DNA of 64,000 bases from Dryomyza anilis (lineage: Eukaryota > Arthropoda > Insecta > Diptera > Dryomyzidae): the NCBI GenBank assembly GCA_951804985.1, contig OX638135.1:64657639-64721638 (forward strand), read 5' to 3'. Every line of letters starts with the position of its first letter. Positions within the stretch are counted from its first letter, which is position 1. Below are positions 21,636-31,674 of the stretch, piece after piece. The position numbers and the translations under genes are program-made. The notes beneath the pieces are model-generated. The model was not told where the DNA came from, did no database searches, and saw nothing but the letters and a program-made list of their open reading frames with translations.

Positions 21636-21692
21636 CAAGAAATTATTTGAGATACGGTACGTGTAGCATACGGATTTTTTTAATCTGAGACG
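21636..21692. repeat. Isolated fragment resembling the hAT1 right terminus
   Basis: CCCTGCAAGAAATTATTTGA, TACGGTACGTGTAGCATACG and a T-run before AATCTGAGA resemble the last ~70 bp of hAT1 (CCCTGCAAGATAGTATTTGT, GTACGTGTAGCGTACGG). No matching left end was recognised. Confidence 0.55.
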
Positions 21693-21764
21693 AAATCAGA
21701 AACATGCCTATACGAAATATTCTTTATATTTATTGTATATGCATATCGTATAATGTATATCGTC

Positions 21765-22020
21765 GTTGTAGAACGAAAAGTCACCAAATACATTTTTAGG
21801 AAAAACTTAAATTTCGAGTTTGTTGATTAATATTATAAAAAGTAATTGATGCATTTTTGAAGTTGAAATATCTATTGATAGATTTACATTTTATTATCAT
21901 AAGGTAAAAAAATGGAGATCATCGATTAAAAATTGACAGATACAGACAAATACAGATAAGATGTTTGTAAATAATATTTAACATTTTGAAAATGTATTTG
22001 GTGACTTTTCGTTCTACAAC
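21765..22020. mobile_element. Small MITE P with ~38-bp perfect-looking TIRs
   Basis: A 256-bp element with termini GTTGTAGAACGAAAAGTCAC (then CAAATACATTTT) and their exact inverse at 21986-22020. GTC flanks both sides (21762-21764 and 22021-22023), suggesting a 3-bp duplication. A 3-bp duplication suggests PIF/Harbinger, but the usual target is TWA, so assignment is open. Confidence 0.7.
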
Positions 22021-23670
22021 GTCGATTTGTAAATTTTATTATTGCCTTGATATTTTGAATTGTCTCGTCAACATTACTTGATTTATACAATTATTTTTTA
22101 TTAGTTAATTCTTGTTAAAATATAATTAAATTTTTTATATTATTGGATTTTTTTTTTGTTATTAAAATGTTGAAGAAATTGAAAATATGGAAAATAAGTA
22201 ACTTAAATACAATTAGTGTTCAAATTCTATTCGTTTTCATAATTAATATGCAGTTTAAGATATTTGTTTTCGATCTTTCATTTAAAATTTAAAAGATTAA
22301 AAGATTAAGATTACCATTTCTTGCAGTTCACTGAATTGTTGAAATTTAATTTCTTTGACTTTTATGGATTGAAATCGTACAAAATTCTTCTTCTTTGCAA
22401 TTCAGATCATATCTCAGGTGAAGTCAAAATGTTGCTTTTCATTGGTTTGTGGTCTCGAAATTTTAATATAAATTTTTTCTTGGCGTATTCAATTAAATAA
22501 TTCATATATATATATATATATTTTTTTACTAAAATAACAAAAAACATTGTTTAAATTACGTTTCCCACTTTACCCCAGTATCATAATTTGAACCTAATTT
22601 AGCACCATATAAAAAATGTAAAATTATTTGAAAAATATGGAAATAAAGAAAATTTATACAAAAACCGAAATCGAAACCGTAACATGAAACCGGTATACCG
22701 AAACCGTTTCGTTATATATCCTTGATTATTTGTTTATTAAATAGACTAAGTTTTTATTTCAAAAAAGGGGGCAAAGTCACTACGGTTATCGGACTAGGAA
22801 AAAATTTACATATTCAGAATCGTGAGATCATTACCTTTCATTTGATTACCTATATGTCCATATAGGTAAGTGTCAAGTTTTTCGATTTTTCTAGGGTACC
22901 ACAGTCCGTACGCACCCTAATTTATATATTTATTTTACTTTTGAATCCAAACAAAGGGAATAGTTTGAAAAAAAAATATTACACTTCGGCTGGTAAAGTA
23001 AAAATCAGCCAATGATCTTAATTTACGGTTGGTCACCTAACAAATATGGTCACCACAAATTAATTATTCTTTTTAAACGCTATAAAATAAATTTTATTGG
23101 CTTTTATAGTTTAATAACATTACAAAGAAAAGAAAATAATTACTAAATTTTATTATAAAAATTTCATATGAAAATTTCTACTTTATAAAACATTTTCATT
23201 AATAACTCGAGAACAAGCCTGAACACCACTCTGAAATTTTGACAGTTTATTAGCAAAAGAATACTCTTTAACATATATATATTTTTTTAAATTTTAATAA
23301 AGGGAGTTATTGAGATAATCCACTTTTAATAATATTATGATTTATATCTACCTATGGTCACCCTAATATTAAAAATTTTAATATTTCCACTTTTGCCCAG
23401 TTTTATAACCTTTACATGTTCGTTTAAATCGTTTCGGTAAGTTAACTATTTACTAAGTTACAGTAAGATAAGCTAGTGCAACTTTGTGCATTTTTTGTGA
23501 GTTTTTCATATTTCAAGGACTCATATCTCTGAAACCACTGCAGTTAGGATGCCAATAATTTTTAGTTTTTCTTAATTTCAAGTCATAAAACCACCCTACC
23601 AAAATTCATTAATTTCTGAGATGGTGCCGCCAAAATTTTAAAATGTTCAGATTATTTGAGGTGGAATAAC

Positions 23671-24865
23671 CTACATCTGTTTCCCAGTTTTTTTATATCA
23701 ATTCGTTAAAGAGTTTTATTTGCATTTGAAATGTTGGATGCACTTCACAGCTGAGACATCAGTGAGTATGAATTAAAAAGTGGTTGTCCGGTATCAATTA
23801 GTTTACAGCTTTTATTTGCATTTAATAAATTTTAATTAATTTTTCAAATATTTCTTAGTAGCATTTCAAATGACAATAAAAAAAAATAATGATTTTCTAT
23901 TGGAAAATCATTTTCTTATCAATATTCAGGGAGATCTCAGCTACAAAATATGTGCGGCCAACAAATACCTTTAAAATATTTTTTATTATCAAAATATAAA
24001 ATGCATTTGCATTTGTAATGCTAATAAAAACGTAAACGAATTGCTCTAAAGAACTTGGTACATACACATTCTTATCCATAGTTCCACGCACAGGTTTATT
24101 TTTTCATTGTCGGACGGTGTAATCAATTGTTTTAAATTAATAACTATCGACTGTTATATTGGTTATCGTAGCTGTAGGTTGCATGTAATGTACAACTGTT
24201 AAATTTTCTAGTAATAAAACTCAAAGTTACTTTTTATTTTTTTATATTTTATATTTTATTAATTGAATTAAAAAAATAAAAATTCAAATCTTGGGGGGTC
24301 TGCAGAATATTTTATTATAATTATTTTGTGACCCAATTTTATTATAAAAAGATTTTAATAACATATTGATCATATTATAATATTACGATATCCAGTAAGG
24401 GTTTTTAATTATTGTCAGATCAGGTTTCATTAAGTAGAGGATGTATACGGTTGCCTTACGTGAATATGGAATTAGGATTACCGCTGTCGACCCTGATCTC
24501 GAATCATGTCAGCTAGTCTTTAGTAGAGATGCCTTATCATATGTCGATCAGGGAGGGATGCTAAATAAGGCTAAACTTAATTAATTTCTACTCGAAAAAT
24601 AGTTAAATTTCGTATTCGTAAAAATATGTTAAATGTAACAAAAATGTGTGTAAGTTAAAAAAATGTTGTGTTACGCAGGGGTACCCAGCTAGTGGATATT
24701 TTCGCCTACAACAAACACTACACTTCATGTTGTACAAAAACAATCACCAATGTGTTTTTTAAAACTCTATTTCGCAGTCCTATTTAGTGTTTTATGCATG
24801 GTTTACATGCTATCTTTTGCTATCACTCATCACTATTTCTCTGAACATTTTATAGCAAGCGATAT
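23671..24865. other. Flank of D1, shared in part with the flank of D2; otherwise no gene
   Basis: 23700-24000 resembles 48020-48290, with phrases such as GTTGGATG, AGTATGAATTAAAAAG, TTTACAG, TTTATTTGCATTTAAT and AGTAGCATTTCAAAT. Both segments lie on the right side of a D copy. The remainder is AT-rich. A frame at 24750 with a hydrophobic start is cut by the C1 insertion and has no family support. Confidence 0.55.
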
Positions 24866-25080
24866 CCCTAAATCCGGCATGTCAAACACATTTGGCATCA
24901 CGGGCCGCATTAGAAATTCAAAAGATGAGGCGGGCTGCATTTGCGTACCGTAAGAAAAAAAACGCTCGTTTTTTACATTATATTCTTCAGTTGTAAAATA
25001 AAATATAAAGTATAATGATCACATTTTCCATTGATCTTCATTAAAGCGCCACAGGCGATTTTTTTTTTGCAAAAAATGGT

Positions 25081-27704
25081 GCGATTTTTGTCTGTTTGAA
25101 ATATATCGAAAAAATATCCGAACTTCTTTGAGCCTGCCAATAATTTTGTCTGAGATATTTACAATGGAGTATATTTCAAACAGTAGAGAAAATTTTATAA
25201 AACATTAGTTATTACAAAGTTTGTTTTAATATACTTAAAACGAGGTTTGCAGCATTCAAGAGTTTTATCTACAATCACAAAAAGTGATTATTGATTAATT
25301 TTTTCCAACTTTAGACAACTGTATCTCTGGAGAAGGTGAGTCTTGAACTCTGGTAGATTTGGTGTGGAATGTCTCTAATACAAAAAGTTTTACTTACAAA
25401 AAAAAAATAATAAAATGATTCCAATTCCAGTTTGTGCAAAGCAAGACACTTGGTTAAAAACATGTCGATATTTTTTTTACTAAAAGTCAAAATTTGTGTA
25501 TCTTGTTTTATTCTGATTGCGCCTTTACTTGATACTAGAGCTGATTCCTAAAATGGTTTTGTTAAATAGGGTCCAATTTTTTAGATTTTAAGTTTTTATT
25601 ATTTTTCACTCATTTTATTTTTAATAGTCGAACCAAAAACAATAATGTAATTTTCTCTTCGGTCTTTTTATATTTCATATATTTTTATATATGCCGGCGA
25701 AATATAGCCAAGGGAAATTCAAAATTTTACAATCAATTTAAAATTGTATGAATAAAAAATAATATTACTTGATGAAAAAAGTTATGCCATATGTGCAACG
25801 TCATGTATAATATTTAAAATGACAATTAAGAATATAAATTAAGATTTATATTAGAAACTTGTAAAATTTTCATTATTAAATTTTAGAAAAAACCTACAAA
25901 AAATTGTTTTTTTTTTTAATTAATAAGTTTTTGACCAAGATTAGTAATTTAATTTCTTATATGGCATGTTAAATACATATCGCTGTACAAAAACGAGTTG
26001 GGAAAGTTAGGTCACATGGGTAAGTTCGGTCACATGTGGCGGACTTTTATAGTCGGTCGGGCCCGACTATGGAATACCCTACACCTTTGGTGGAGATATT
26101 AATGTGGAATATTTAATTGCATACCTTAATTTTGAAGTTTTTAATTATGCTGAACCTCCCCACCCTCAGAATATTATTCACATATCCGAAATTTACGTCA
26201 TATATCCCCATAATTTTAAAAATTGATATAAAAGTATAAAAAACTAATAACAAAAAATAGAAAAATATAATTGCGCGGACCACGCCTATATTCAAAATTT
26301 TATAAGGCGAATATTTCATAGATTTGATTTTAATAATTTACGGTTCAATTTTCCATTATGAAAACTCGGGAAATAATGAAAAAAAAATGTGGGCGATTTT
26401 TGTCTGTTTGAAATATATCGAAAAAATATCCGAACTTCTTTGAGCCTGCCAATAATTTTGTCTGAGATATTTACAATGAAGTATATTTCAAACAGTAGAG
26501 AAAATTTTATAAAACATTAGTTATTACAAAGTTTGTTTTAATATACTTAAAACGAGGTTTGCAGCATTCAAGAGTTTTATCTACAATCACAAAAAGTGAT
26601 TATTGATTAATTTTTTCCAACTTTAGACAACTGTATCTCTGGAGAAGGTGAGTCTTGAACTCTGGTAGATTTGGTGTGGAATGTCTCTAATACAAAAAGT
26701 TTTACTTACAAAAAAAAAATAATAAAATGATTCCAATTCCAGTTTGTGCAAAGCAAGACACTTGGTTAAAAACATGTCGATATTTTTTTTACTAAAAGTC
26801 AAAATTTGTGTATCTTGTTTTATTCTGATTGCGCCTTTACTTGATACTAGAGCTGATTCCTAAAATGGTTTTGTTAAATAGGGTCCAATTTTTTAGATTT
26901 TAAGTTTTTATTATTTTTCACTCATTTTATTTTTAATAGTCGAACCAAAAACAATAATGTAATTTTCTCTTCGGTCTTTTTATATTTCATATATTTTTAT
27001 ATATGCCGGCGAAATATAGCCAAGGGAAATTCAAAATTTTACAATCAATTTAAAATTGTATGAATAAAAAATAATATTACTTGATGAAAAAAGTTATGCC
27101 ATATGTGCAACGTCATGTATAATATTTAAAATGACAATTAAGAATATAAATTAAGATTTATATTAGAAACTTGTAAAATTTTCATTATTAAATTTTAGAA
27201 AAAACCTACAAAAAATTGTTTTTTTTTTTAATTAATAAGTTTTTGACCAAGATTAGTAATTTAATTTCTTATATGGCATGTTAAATACATATCGCTGTAC
27301 AAAAACGAGTTGGGAAAGTTAGGTCACATGGGTAAGTTCGGTCACATGTGGCGGACTTTTATAGTCGGTCGGGCCCGACTATGGAATACCCTACACCTTT
27401 GGTGGAGATATTAATGTGGAATATTTAATTGCATACCTTAATTTTGAAGTTTTTAATTATGCTGAACCTCCCCACCCTCAGAATATTATTCACATATCCG
27501 AAATTTACGTCATATATCCCCATAATTTTAAAAATTGATATAAAAGTATAAAAAACTAATAACAAAAAATAGAAAAATATAATTGCGCGGACCACGCCTA
27601 TATTCAAAATTTTATAAGGCGAATATTTCATAGATTTGATTTTAATAATTTACGGTTCAATTTTCCATTATGAAAACTCGGGAAATAATGAAAAAAAAAT
27701 GTGG
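25081..27704. repeat. Tandem duplication, 1,312-bp unit, two copies
   Basis: 25081-26392 is repeated as 26393-27704. By eye I saw one difference (GGAGTATATT versus GAAGTATATT, near 25165 and 26477). The unit joins C1 interior to the left part of a subfamily A element. Breakpoints share GCG (25081, 26393, 27705), so the duplication arose with microhomology at most. An assembly artefact must be excluded. Confidence 0.92.
25994..26392 (+). mobile_element. DINE-like subfamily A, left part only (A4)
   Basis: Identical in plan to the first ~400 bp of A5, from CGAGTTGGGAAAGTTAGGTC through GGTCGGGCCCGACTATGG to the point where the duplication junction replaces GGTTCACGCC with GATTTTTGTC. It is truncated because the duplication breakpoint lies inside it. 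Confidence 0.9.
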
Positions 27705-27975
27705 GCGGTTCACGCCCATTTTTGGACCACATATTTTAAGGTAAATTACAACAATATGTTTTAAATTTTATAACTATATCTTGTATACTTTTCGAGTTAT
27801 TAGTTCCTAAAGAGTTATATAAAAGTGACTTGTATGGGAGGTGGGCGTGTCCGTTGACGGATATGGCTCATTTTCAAACTCAGTTCCTACTTTTGGCTAA
27901 AATATTCACACGAAATTTCATCGCATTCTGATCAGTATTTCTCAAGTTTTTCTGTATTCGGACAGCAAGACAGCA

Positions 27976-28023
<48 letters not shown>

Positions 28024-28161
28024 GGACATGGCTTACGGACTCGGGTAGTGATGCTGATCAAGAATATATATATACTTTTCCATACCGGACACTCCTCCTA
28101 AGGGGCGTTACAATTTCTGCACAAACTTAATATACTCTGTACCTCATAGGTGTAGGGTATA
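27306..28161 (+). mobile_element. DINE-1/INE-1-like element, subfamily A, full length (A5)
   Basis: The most complete A copy: CGAGTTGGG start, hairpin GTCGGTCGGGCCCGACTA, TACCCTACACC, GGTGGGCGTGTCCGTTGACG, a (GACA)n run, GATCAAGAATATATATATAC, CCGGACACTCCTCCTAAGG and the CATAGGTGTAGGGTATA end. It is inserted in C1; the C2 copy lacks it. Confidence 0.9.
27981..28022. repeat. (GACA)n microsatellite in A5
   Basis: About ten uninterrupted GACA units. A microsatellite at this position is characteristic of DINE-1-type elements. It is much longer here than in A3 or A6, so it is probably length-variable. Confidence 0.9.
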
Positions 28162-28979
28162 ATGAACAACAATACATAGTAATCATTTTAACGCCTGAAA
28201 ACAAAATAAATTTAAAATTTTTCAATTCTTAAAAATATATATTTCTTTTATGTTGAAAAGTTTTTGTGGGCCACAGATGAAGGGTTGGCGGGCCGCATGT
28301 TTGACATGCCTGCCCTAGATGACATTGAAGGATAACGAGTGATTGCAAAAGTTCAAATGTTTCAACTTTTGCTATAAATCGATATCACTTTTTTTGCTTA
28401 AAAAAACACATTTTTATACCCAACACTAAGAGTGAAAGGATATATTCAGTTTGGTACTCCGTTTGTAACAACCAGAAGGAAGCATCTCCGGTATGGAAAA
28501 GTTTATATATTCTTGATCAGCATGACCTCCTGAGTCGATTTAGCGATGTCCGTCTGTCTATCTGTTGAAATCCCTACTACTTAAAAATCAAAGAGTTAGA
28601 TAAATGAAACTCATAATTTCGATTACTATATACCTACGCTGTATGTGCGAAAAAATGGCGAGATCGGTCCATTGTGACCTCTTGATGTGACCACTTATAT
28701 TCAAAAACCTCATATAAAATTTACATCTTCAGGTCAATTTTACTGTGTACGTGCTTACGTAGATTTTTTTGTCAAATTTATATTGACTTCATGCTCAAAT
28801 ACATGAAAAGTAATGTTTTCCTGCAAAACAACTTGTGGTTCCCAAAAAAAAAAAATCGAAATTCGGTACACCTACCCATTTGTAAATATGGGTATCAAAT
28901 GAATGGAAATTCTTCAGCGATTCGTATACCCTGGTGATCTATATACCACTTTGAATGGTAACCACACATATGTGTAGGG

Positions 28980-30035
28980 CATCGTTGCCAACTTTGGGAG
29001 ATAAATCTCAAATAGTGATTTTTTATACGATGTGGGATTTGTGAGTCTCGCGTGATTTTGAGTCTCTCATGAGATATTTGCCTAAATTCGTGATTTGTGT
29101 GAGATTTTTCACACCGAGTGATTTTGTGTGATTTTTGTGTGATTTTTCACTCCGTGTGATTTTGTGTGATTTTTGTGTGATTTTTCACTCCGTGTGATTT
29201 TGTGCGATATTTGTGTGATTTTTCACTTCGTTTGATTTTGTGTGATTTTTCACAGGGTGTGATATTGGTTTATTTTTTCTATTATTTATTTAATTTGAGT
29301 ATTGTATAATTAATGTAAATGATGAATATTAGGGTGACACTTATTTAACACATTTTTAGTTTTTTCACCCCTAGGATTGTTTATTAGGACCAAATATTTT
29401 AGAAAATTATAAACGTGATAACGTTCCGCAACGAACTAGAATATTCCGCATTAAAAAGAAGAAAATTCGTGACGATTAAACAAATATATTTTAGGTATAC
29501 AACATGTTGTACCTGTTTATTGTATTTATATATAAAAATAGTCCTAAGATGTATATGTTTTTTTTCTGTATAAAATAATAAAAATATCGAAAATCCGATT
29601 ACATATATTTTTTTCTCGCAAACAGTTCTACAAGCCTTTCTACAGATATGCTTTCGATCATACAACATGCCAAACGACTATCTGAAAATTACATGTGCTT
29701 TGAAGAAATTAAAAAGATACAAAATGAATCATAAAATAATTAAATAATGTATTACAAATGTATTTTATTTTGTATATATTTTATCCTATAATTAAATATT
29801 TTTTACGTACTTATATGTAAGAAAAATAAATAAGTTAATTAATAAATTGGAATAATAGGAAGAAAGCTATTTGCAAATAATAAAATTACTACTATTATCA
29901 TGAATTTTATATTCTAGTATATGTGGGTGATTTTCGTGTGATTTATTACGATATGAGATTTTTGTGTGATTTATCGTACTGTGTGATTTTTCTCAATATG
30001 AGTCTTTTCGTGTGATTTTTCGGTTGGCAACCTTG
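28980..30035. mobile_element. hAT-like element Q inside B4
   Basis: The left end is CATCGTTGCCAAC and the right end on the minus strand is CAAGGTTGCCAAC. The flanks GTGTAGGG (28972-28979) and ATGTAGGG (30036-30043) are an 8-bp duplication with one mismatch. The element carries GTGTGATTTTT repeats near both ends and an AT-rich middle. The 89-codon minus-strand frame at 29399-29668 shows no domain that I recognise. Confidence 0.75.
29090..29270 (+). repeat. Minisatellite in Q, ~41-bp unit
   Basis: GTGATTTTGTGTGATTTTT followed by GTGTGATTTTTCACTCC is repeated about four times, and looser GTGTGATTT motifs recur near 29930-30020 at the other end of Q. Confidence 0.85.
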
Positions 30036-30160
30036 ATGTAGGGTATTTATAGTCGGCTTAGACCGACTATAGTTTTGATAATCCTAACTATCATAATAAC
30101 ACCTACTGTAAAATGTCCCTACTTTAAAATTTCCCATGTGATCTAATCTTCCCAACTGGT

Positions 30161-31138
30161 TTTGTTTACATTTTTCTATTTCACATTGACAATGGAATTT
30201 GATAAATTCATTGTCAAATAATTGTACAAAATTGAAAAACAAAACTTTTGTGTGGAAACGGAAACTTTGCGCCATGTATCCTGTGTATGCAAAATCGCAG
30301 ACAGCCCTCAACCCACTGGAACACGGCACCACTGAGCTTATTCCATAGTTCATGCCTTAAGTGTGGCAGTTTGAACACACGTATTTTTTGTCAGCGTCTC
30401 AGCGGTTTTCTTCAGCATAATTTCAAGCCGGCACTATAATGGCAACTGTGTGGCTACCACTTAAGTTGCCACAAAGTGGTTACTTGGGATGGGTAAGTTC
30501 GGTCACGTGGGCGGACCACGCCTATATTTAAAATTTTGATTTTATAATTAATTTACGAATAAAATTTCCACTATTAAAACCCGGGAAATAATGTAAAAAA
30601 GAAAATGTGGGCGGATCCCGCCCATTTTTTGACCACATATTTTCAGGTGAATTTTAACAATACGTTTTATGATTGTTTTCATTATTGTTGCCTTATTGTC
30701 CACCACCTGGGAATACCTTCTGGATTAATCTCTTCATCATAGTAATAGGTCACTGCCTACAAATTTTCATGATTTGATGAACCGTTTGTTAAATTAGAGT
30801 TGTAGTTTGTCGAAAAGTCTGTTCGTAAAGACTTCTATTATTATGCCATGCATATTTTTTATTTTTTATTACAGGACAAACATTCACGTTAATGGCACTG
30901 CGTAGGATCTTTATTATTTTTAATTTTAATTTACACATAAATTACAGTTCAAGTTAAAATTATAGTTCAAGTTCCAAATAGGTGAACCGAAACTTTAATG
31001 GATCAAAATTTGTGGCAACTAAGCCTCGCCCCGGGGCTTTTTGACTGGCAATTGGGTGGCAAATAAGTATATTTCGCATGATTTAGAACAAACACTATAA
31101 TGGCAACTGTGTGGCTACCACTTAAGTTGCCACAAAGT
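30161..31138. other. Low-copy DNA with a direct duplication (30434-30672 = 31092-31330)
   Basis: CACTATAATGGCAACTGTGT, GGCTACCACTTAAGTTGCCA and the start of a subfamily A element (CGTGGGCGGACCACGCC) occur twice, 658 bp apart. The first A piece stops at about 30672. 30170-30430 is less AT-rich and has short frames on both strands, but I see no family or splice pattern that supports a gene. Confidence 0.6.
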
Positions 31139-31647
31139 GGTTACTTGGGATGGGTAAGTTCGGTCACGTGGGCGGACCACGCCTATATTTAAAATTTTGA
31201 TTTTATAATTAATTTACGGATAAAATTTCCACTATTAAAACCCGGGAAATAATGTAAAAAAGAAAATGTGGGCGGATCCCGCCCATTTTTTGACCACATA
31301 TTTTCAGGTGAATTTTAACAATACGTTTTAAATTTTATAACTATATCTAAAGTGTTACATAAAAGTGAGTTGTATGGGAGGTGGGCGTGTCCGTTGACCG
31401 ATTTGGCTCATTTTCAAACCCAGTTTCTACTTTTGGCTAAAACATATTGAAACGAAATTTGTGAAGTTTTTGTTTATTCAGACAGTATGACAGCAAGACA
31501 GACAGATAGACGGACATAGATAAACGGACTCGGATAGTGATGCTGATCAAGAATATATATACTTTTCATACCGGCCACGCCTCCTAAGAGGCGTTGCAAT
31601 ATATGCACAAAGTTAATATACCCTGTACCTCATAGGTGTAGGGTATA
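31139..31647 (+). mobile_element. DINE-like subfamily A, internally shortened (A6)
   Basis: It runs from GATGGGTAAGTTCGGTCACG through AAAACCCGGGAAATAATG, GGTGGGCGTGTCCGTTGACC and GACAGACAGATAGACGGACA to the CATAGGTGTAGGGTATA end. It lacks the GGGCCC hairpin segment and about 200 bp after it. Confidence 0.88.
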
Positions 31648-31674
31648 ATTATATATGGTAAAATAACATAAATT

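Larger units (their letters stand above)
18777..22724. mobile_element. hAT-like element F, copy F1, rich in AACCGAAACCG motifs
   Basis: The left end starts CAAGGATTGAAACCGTAACC. The right end on the minus strand starts CAAGGATATATAACGAAACG. The flanking 8-bp duplication is ATTATTTG (18769-18776 and 22725-22732). The empty site CAAATAAT lies at 47307-47314 in D2. The subterminal ~150 bp consist of CCGAAACCG / CGGTTTCGG repeats. CAAGG ends with an 8-bp duplication fit hAT, though no transposase remains. G and P are inserted within it. Confidence 0.88.
17969..23670. mobile_element. Fold-back element D, copy D1 (hosts F1)
   Basis: Long inverted arms: 17969-18768 and 22733-23670. The outer ends read GTGATTCCACGTCAGATCAA and, on the minus strand, GTTATTCCACCTCAAATAAT. 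Shared arm landmarks include TCTCAGAAATTAATGAAA, AAAATGCACAAAGTTGCACT, CGAAACCATTTAAACGAC and a TAGGGTGACC block. The arms are separated by F1. Copy D2 (46535-48017) lacks F1 and has a ~100-bp centre. No transposase. Fold-back elements have long inverted repeats, but I cannot assign the family. Confidence 0.8.
24874..28312. mobile_element. hAT element C, copy C1 (contains A4/A5 and a tandem duplication)
   Basis: The left end is CCGGCATGTCAAACACATTT and ACGGGCCGC. The right end on the minus strand is CAGGCATGTCAAACATGCGG. The flanking 8-bp direct repeats are CCCTAAAT (24866-24873) and CCCTAGAT (28313-28320), one mismatch, with the central TA seen in Buster-type hAT targets. Its own sequence is about 1.27 kb without the nested DINE-like element and the duplication. 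No transposase was seen. Relative C2 lies at 54309-57057. Confidence 0.85.
28415..30160 (-). mobile_element. DINE-like subfamily B, full length, split by Q (B4)
   Basis: Minus orientation: it starts TATACCCAACACTAAGAGTG, then GGTATGGAAAAGTTTATATA, TCCGTCTGTCTATCTGTTGA, CTACGCTGTATGTGCGAAA and GGTACACCTACCCATTTGTA. After Q it resumes with GTCGGCTTAGACCGACTATA, ending at CCCAACTGG. Both ends are present. Q interrupts it within ATGTGTAGGG. Confidence 0.88.

Noticed and set aside
24750..24953. Small membrane protein with hydrophobic N-terminus
   Set aside because: The frame runs across the hAT C1 terminus at 24874, and its second half is element sequence. Without C1 it ends within a few codons of the junction. 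No supporting homology.
26113..27631. Two identical 68-codon minus-strand frames as duplicated genes
   Set aside because: They lie inside DINE-like A elements and are duplicated only because of the 1,312-bp tandem duplication. No start context or homology.
30084..30439. Exon in the less AT-rich part around 30.2-30.4 kb
   Set aside because: Short frames exist on both strands but there are no convincing splice sites or motifs. Left as unassigned low-copy DNA.
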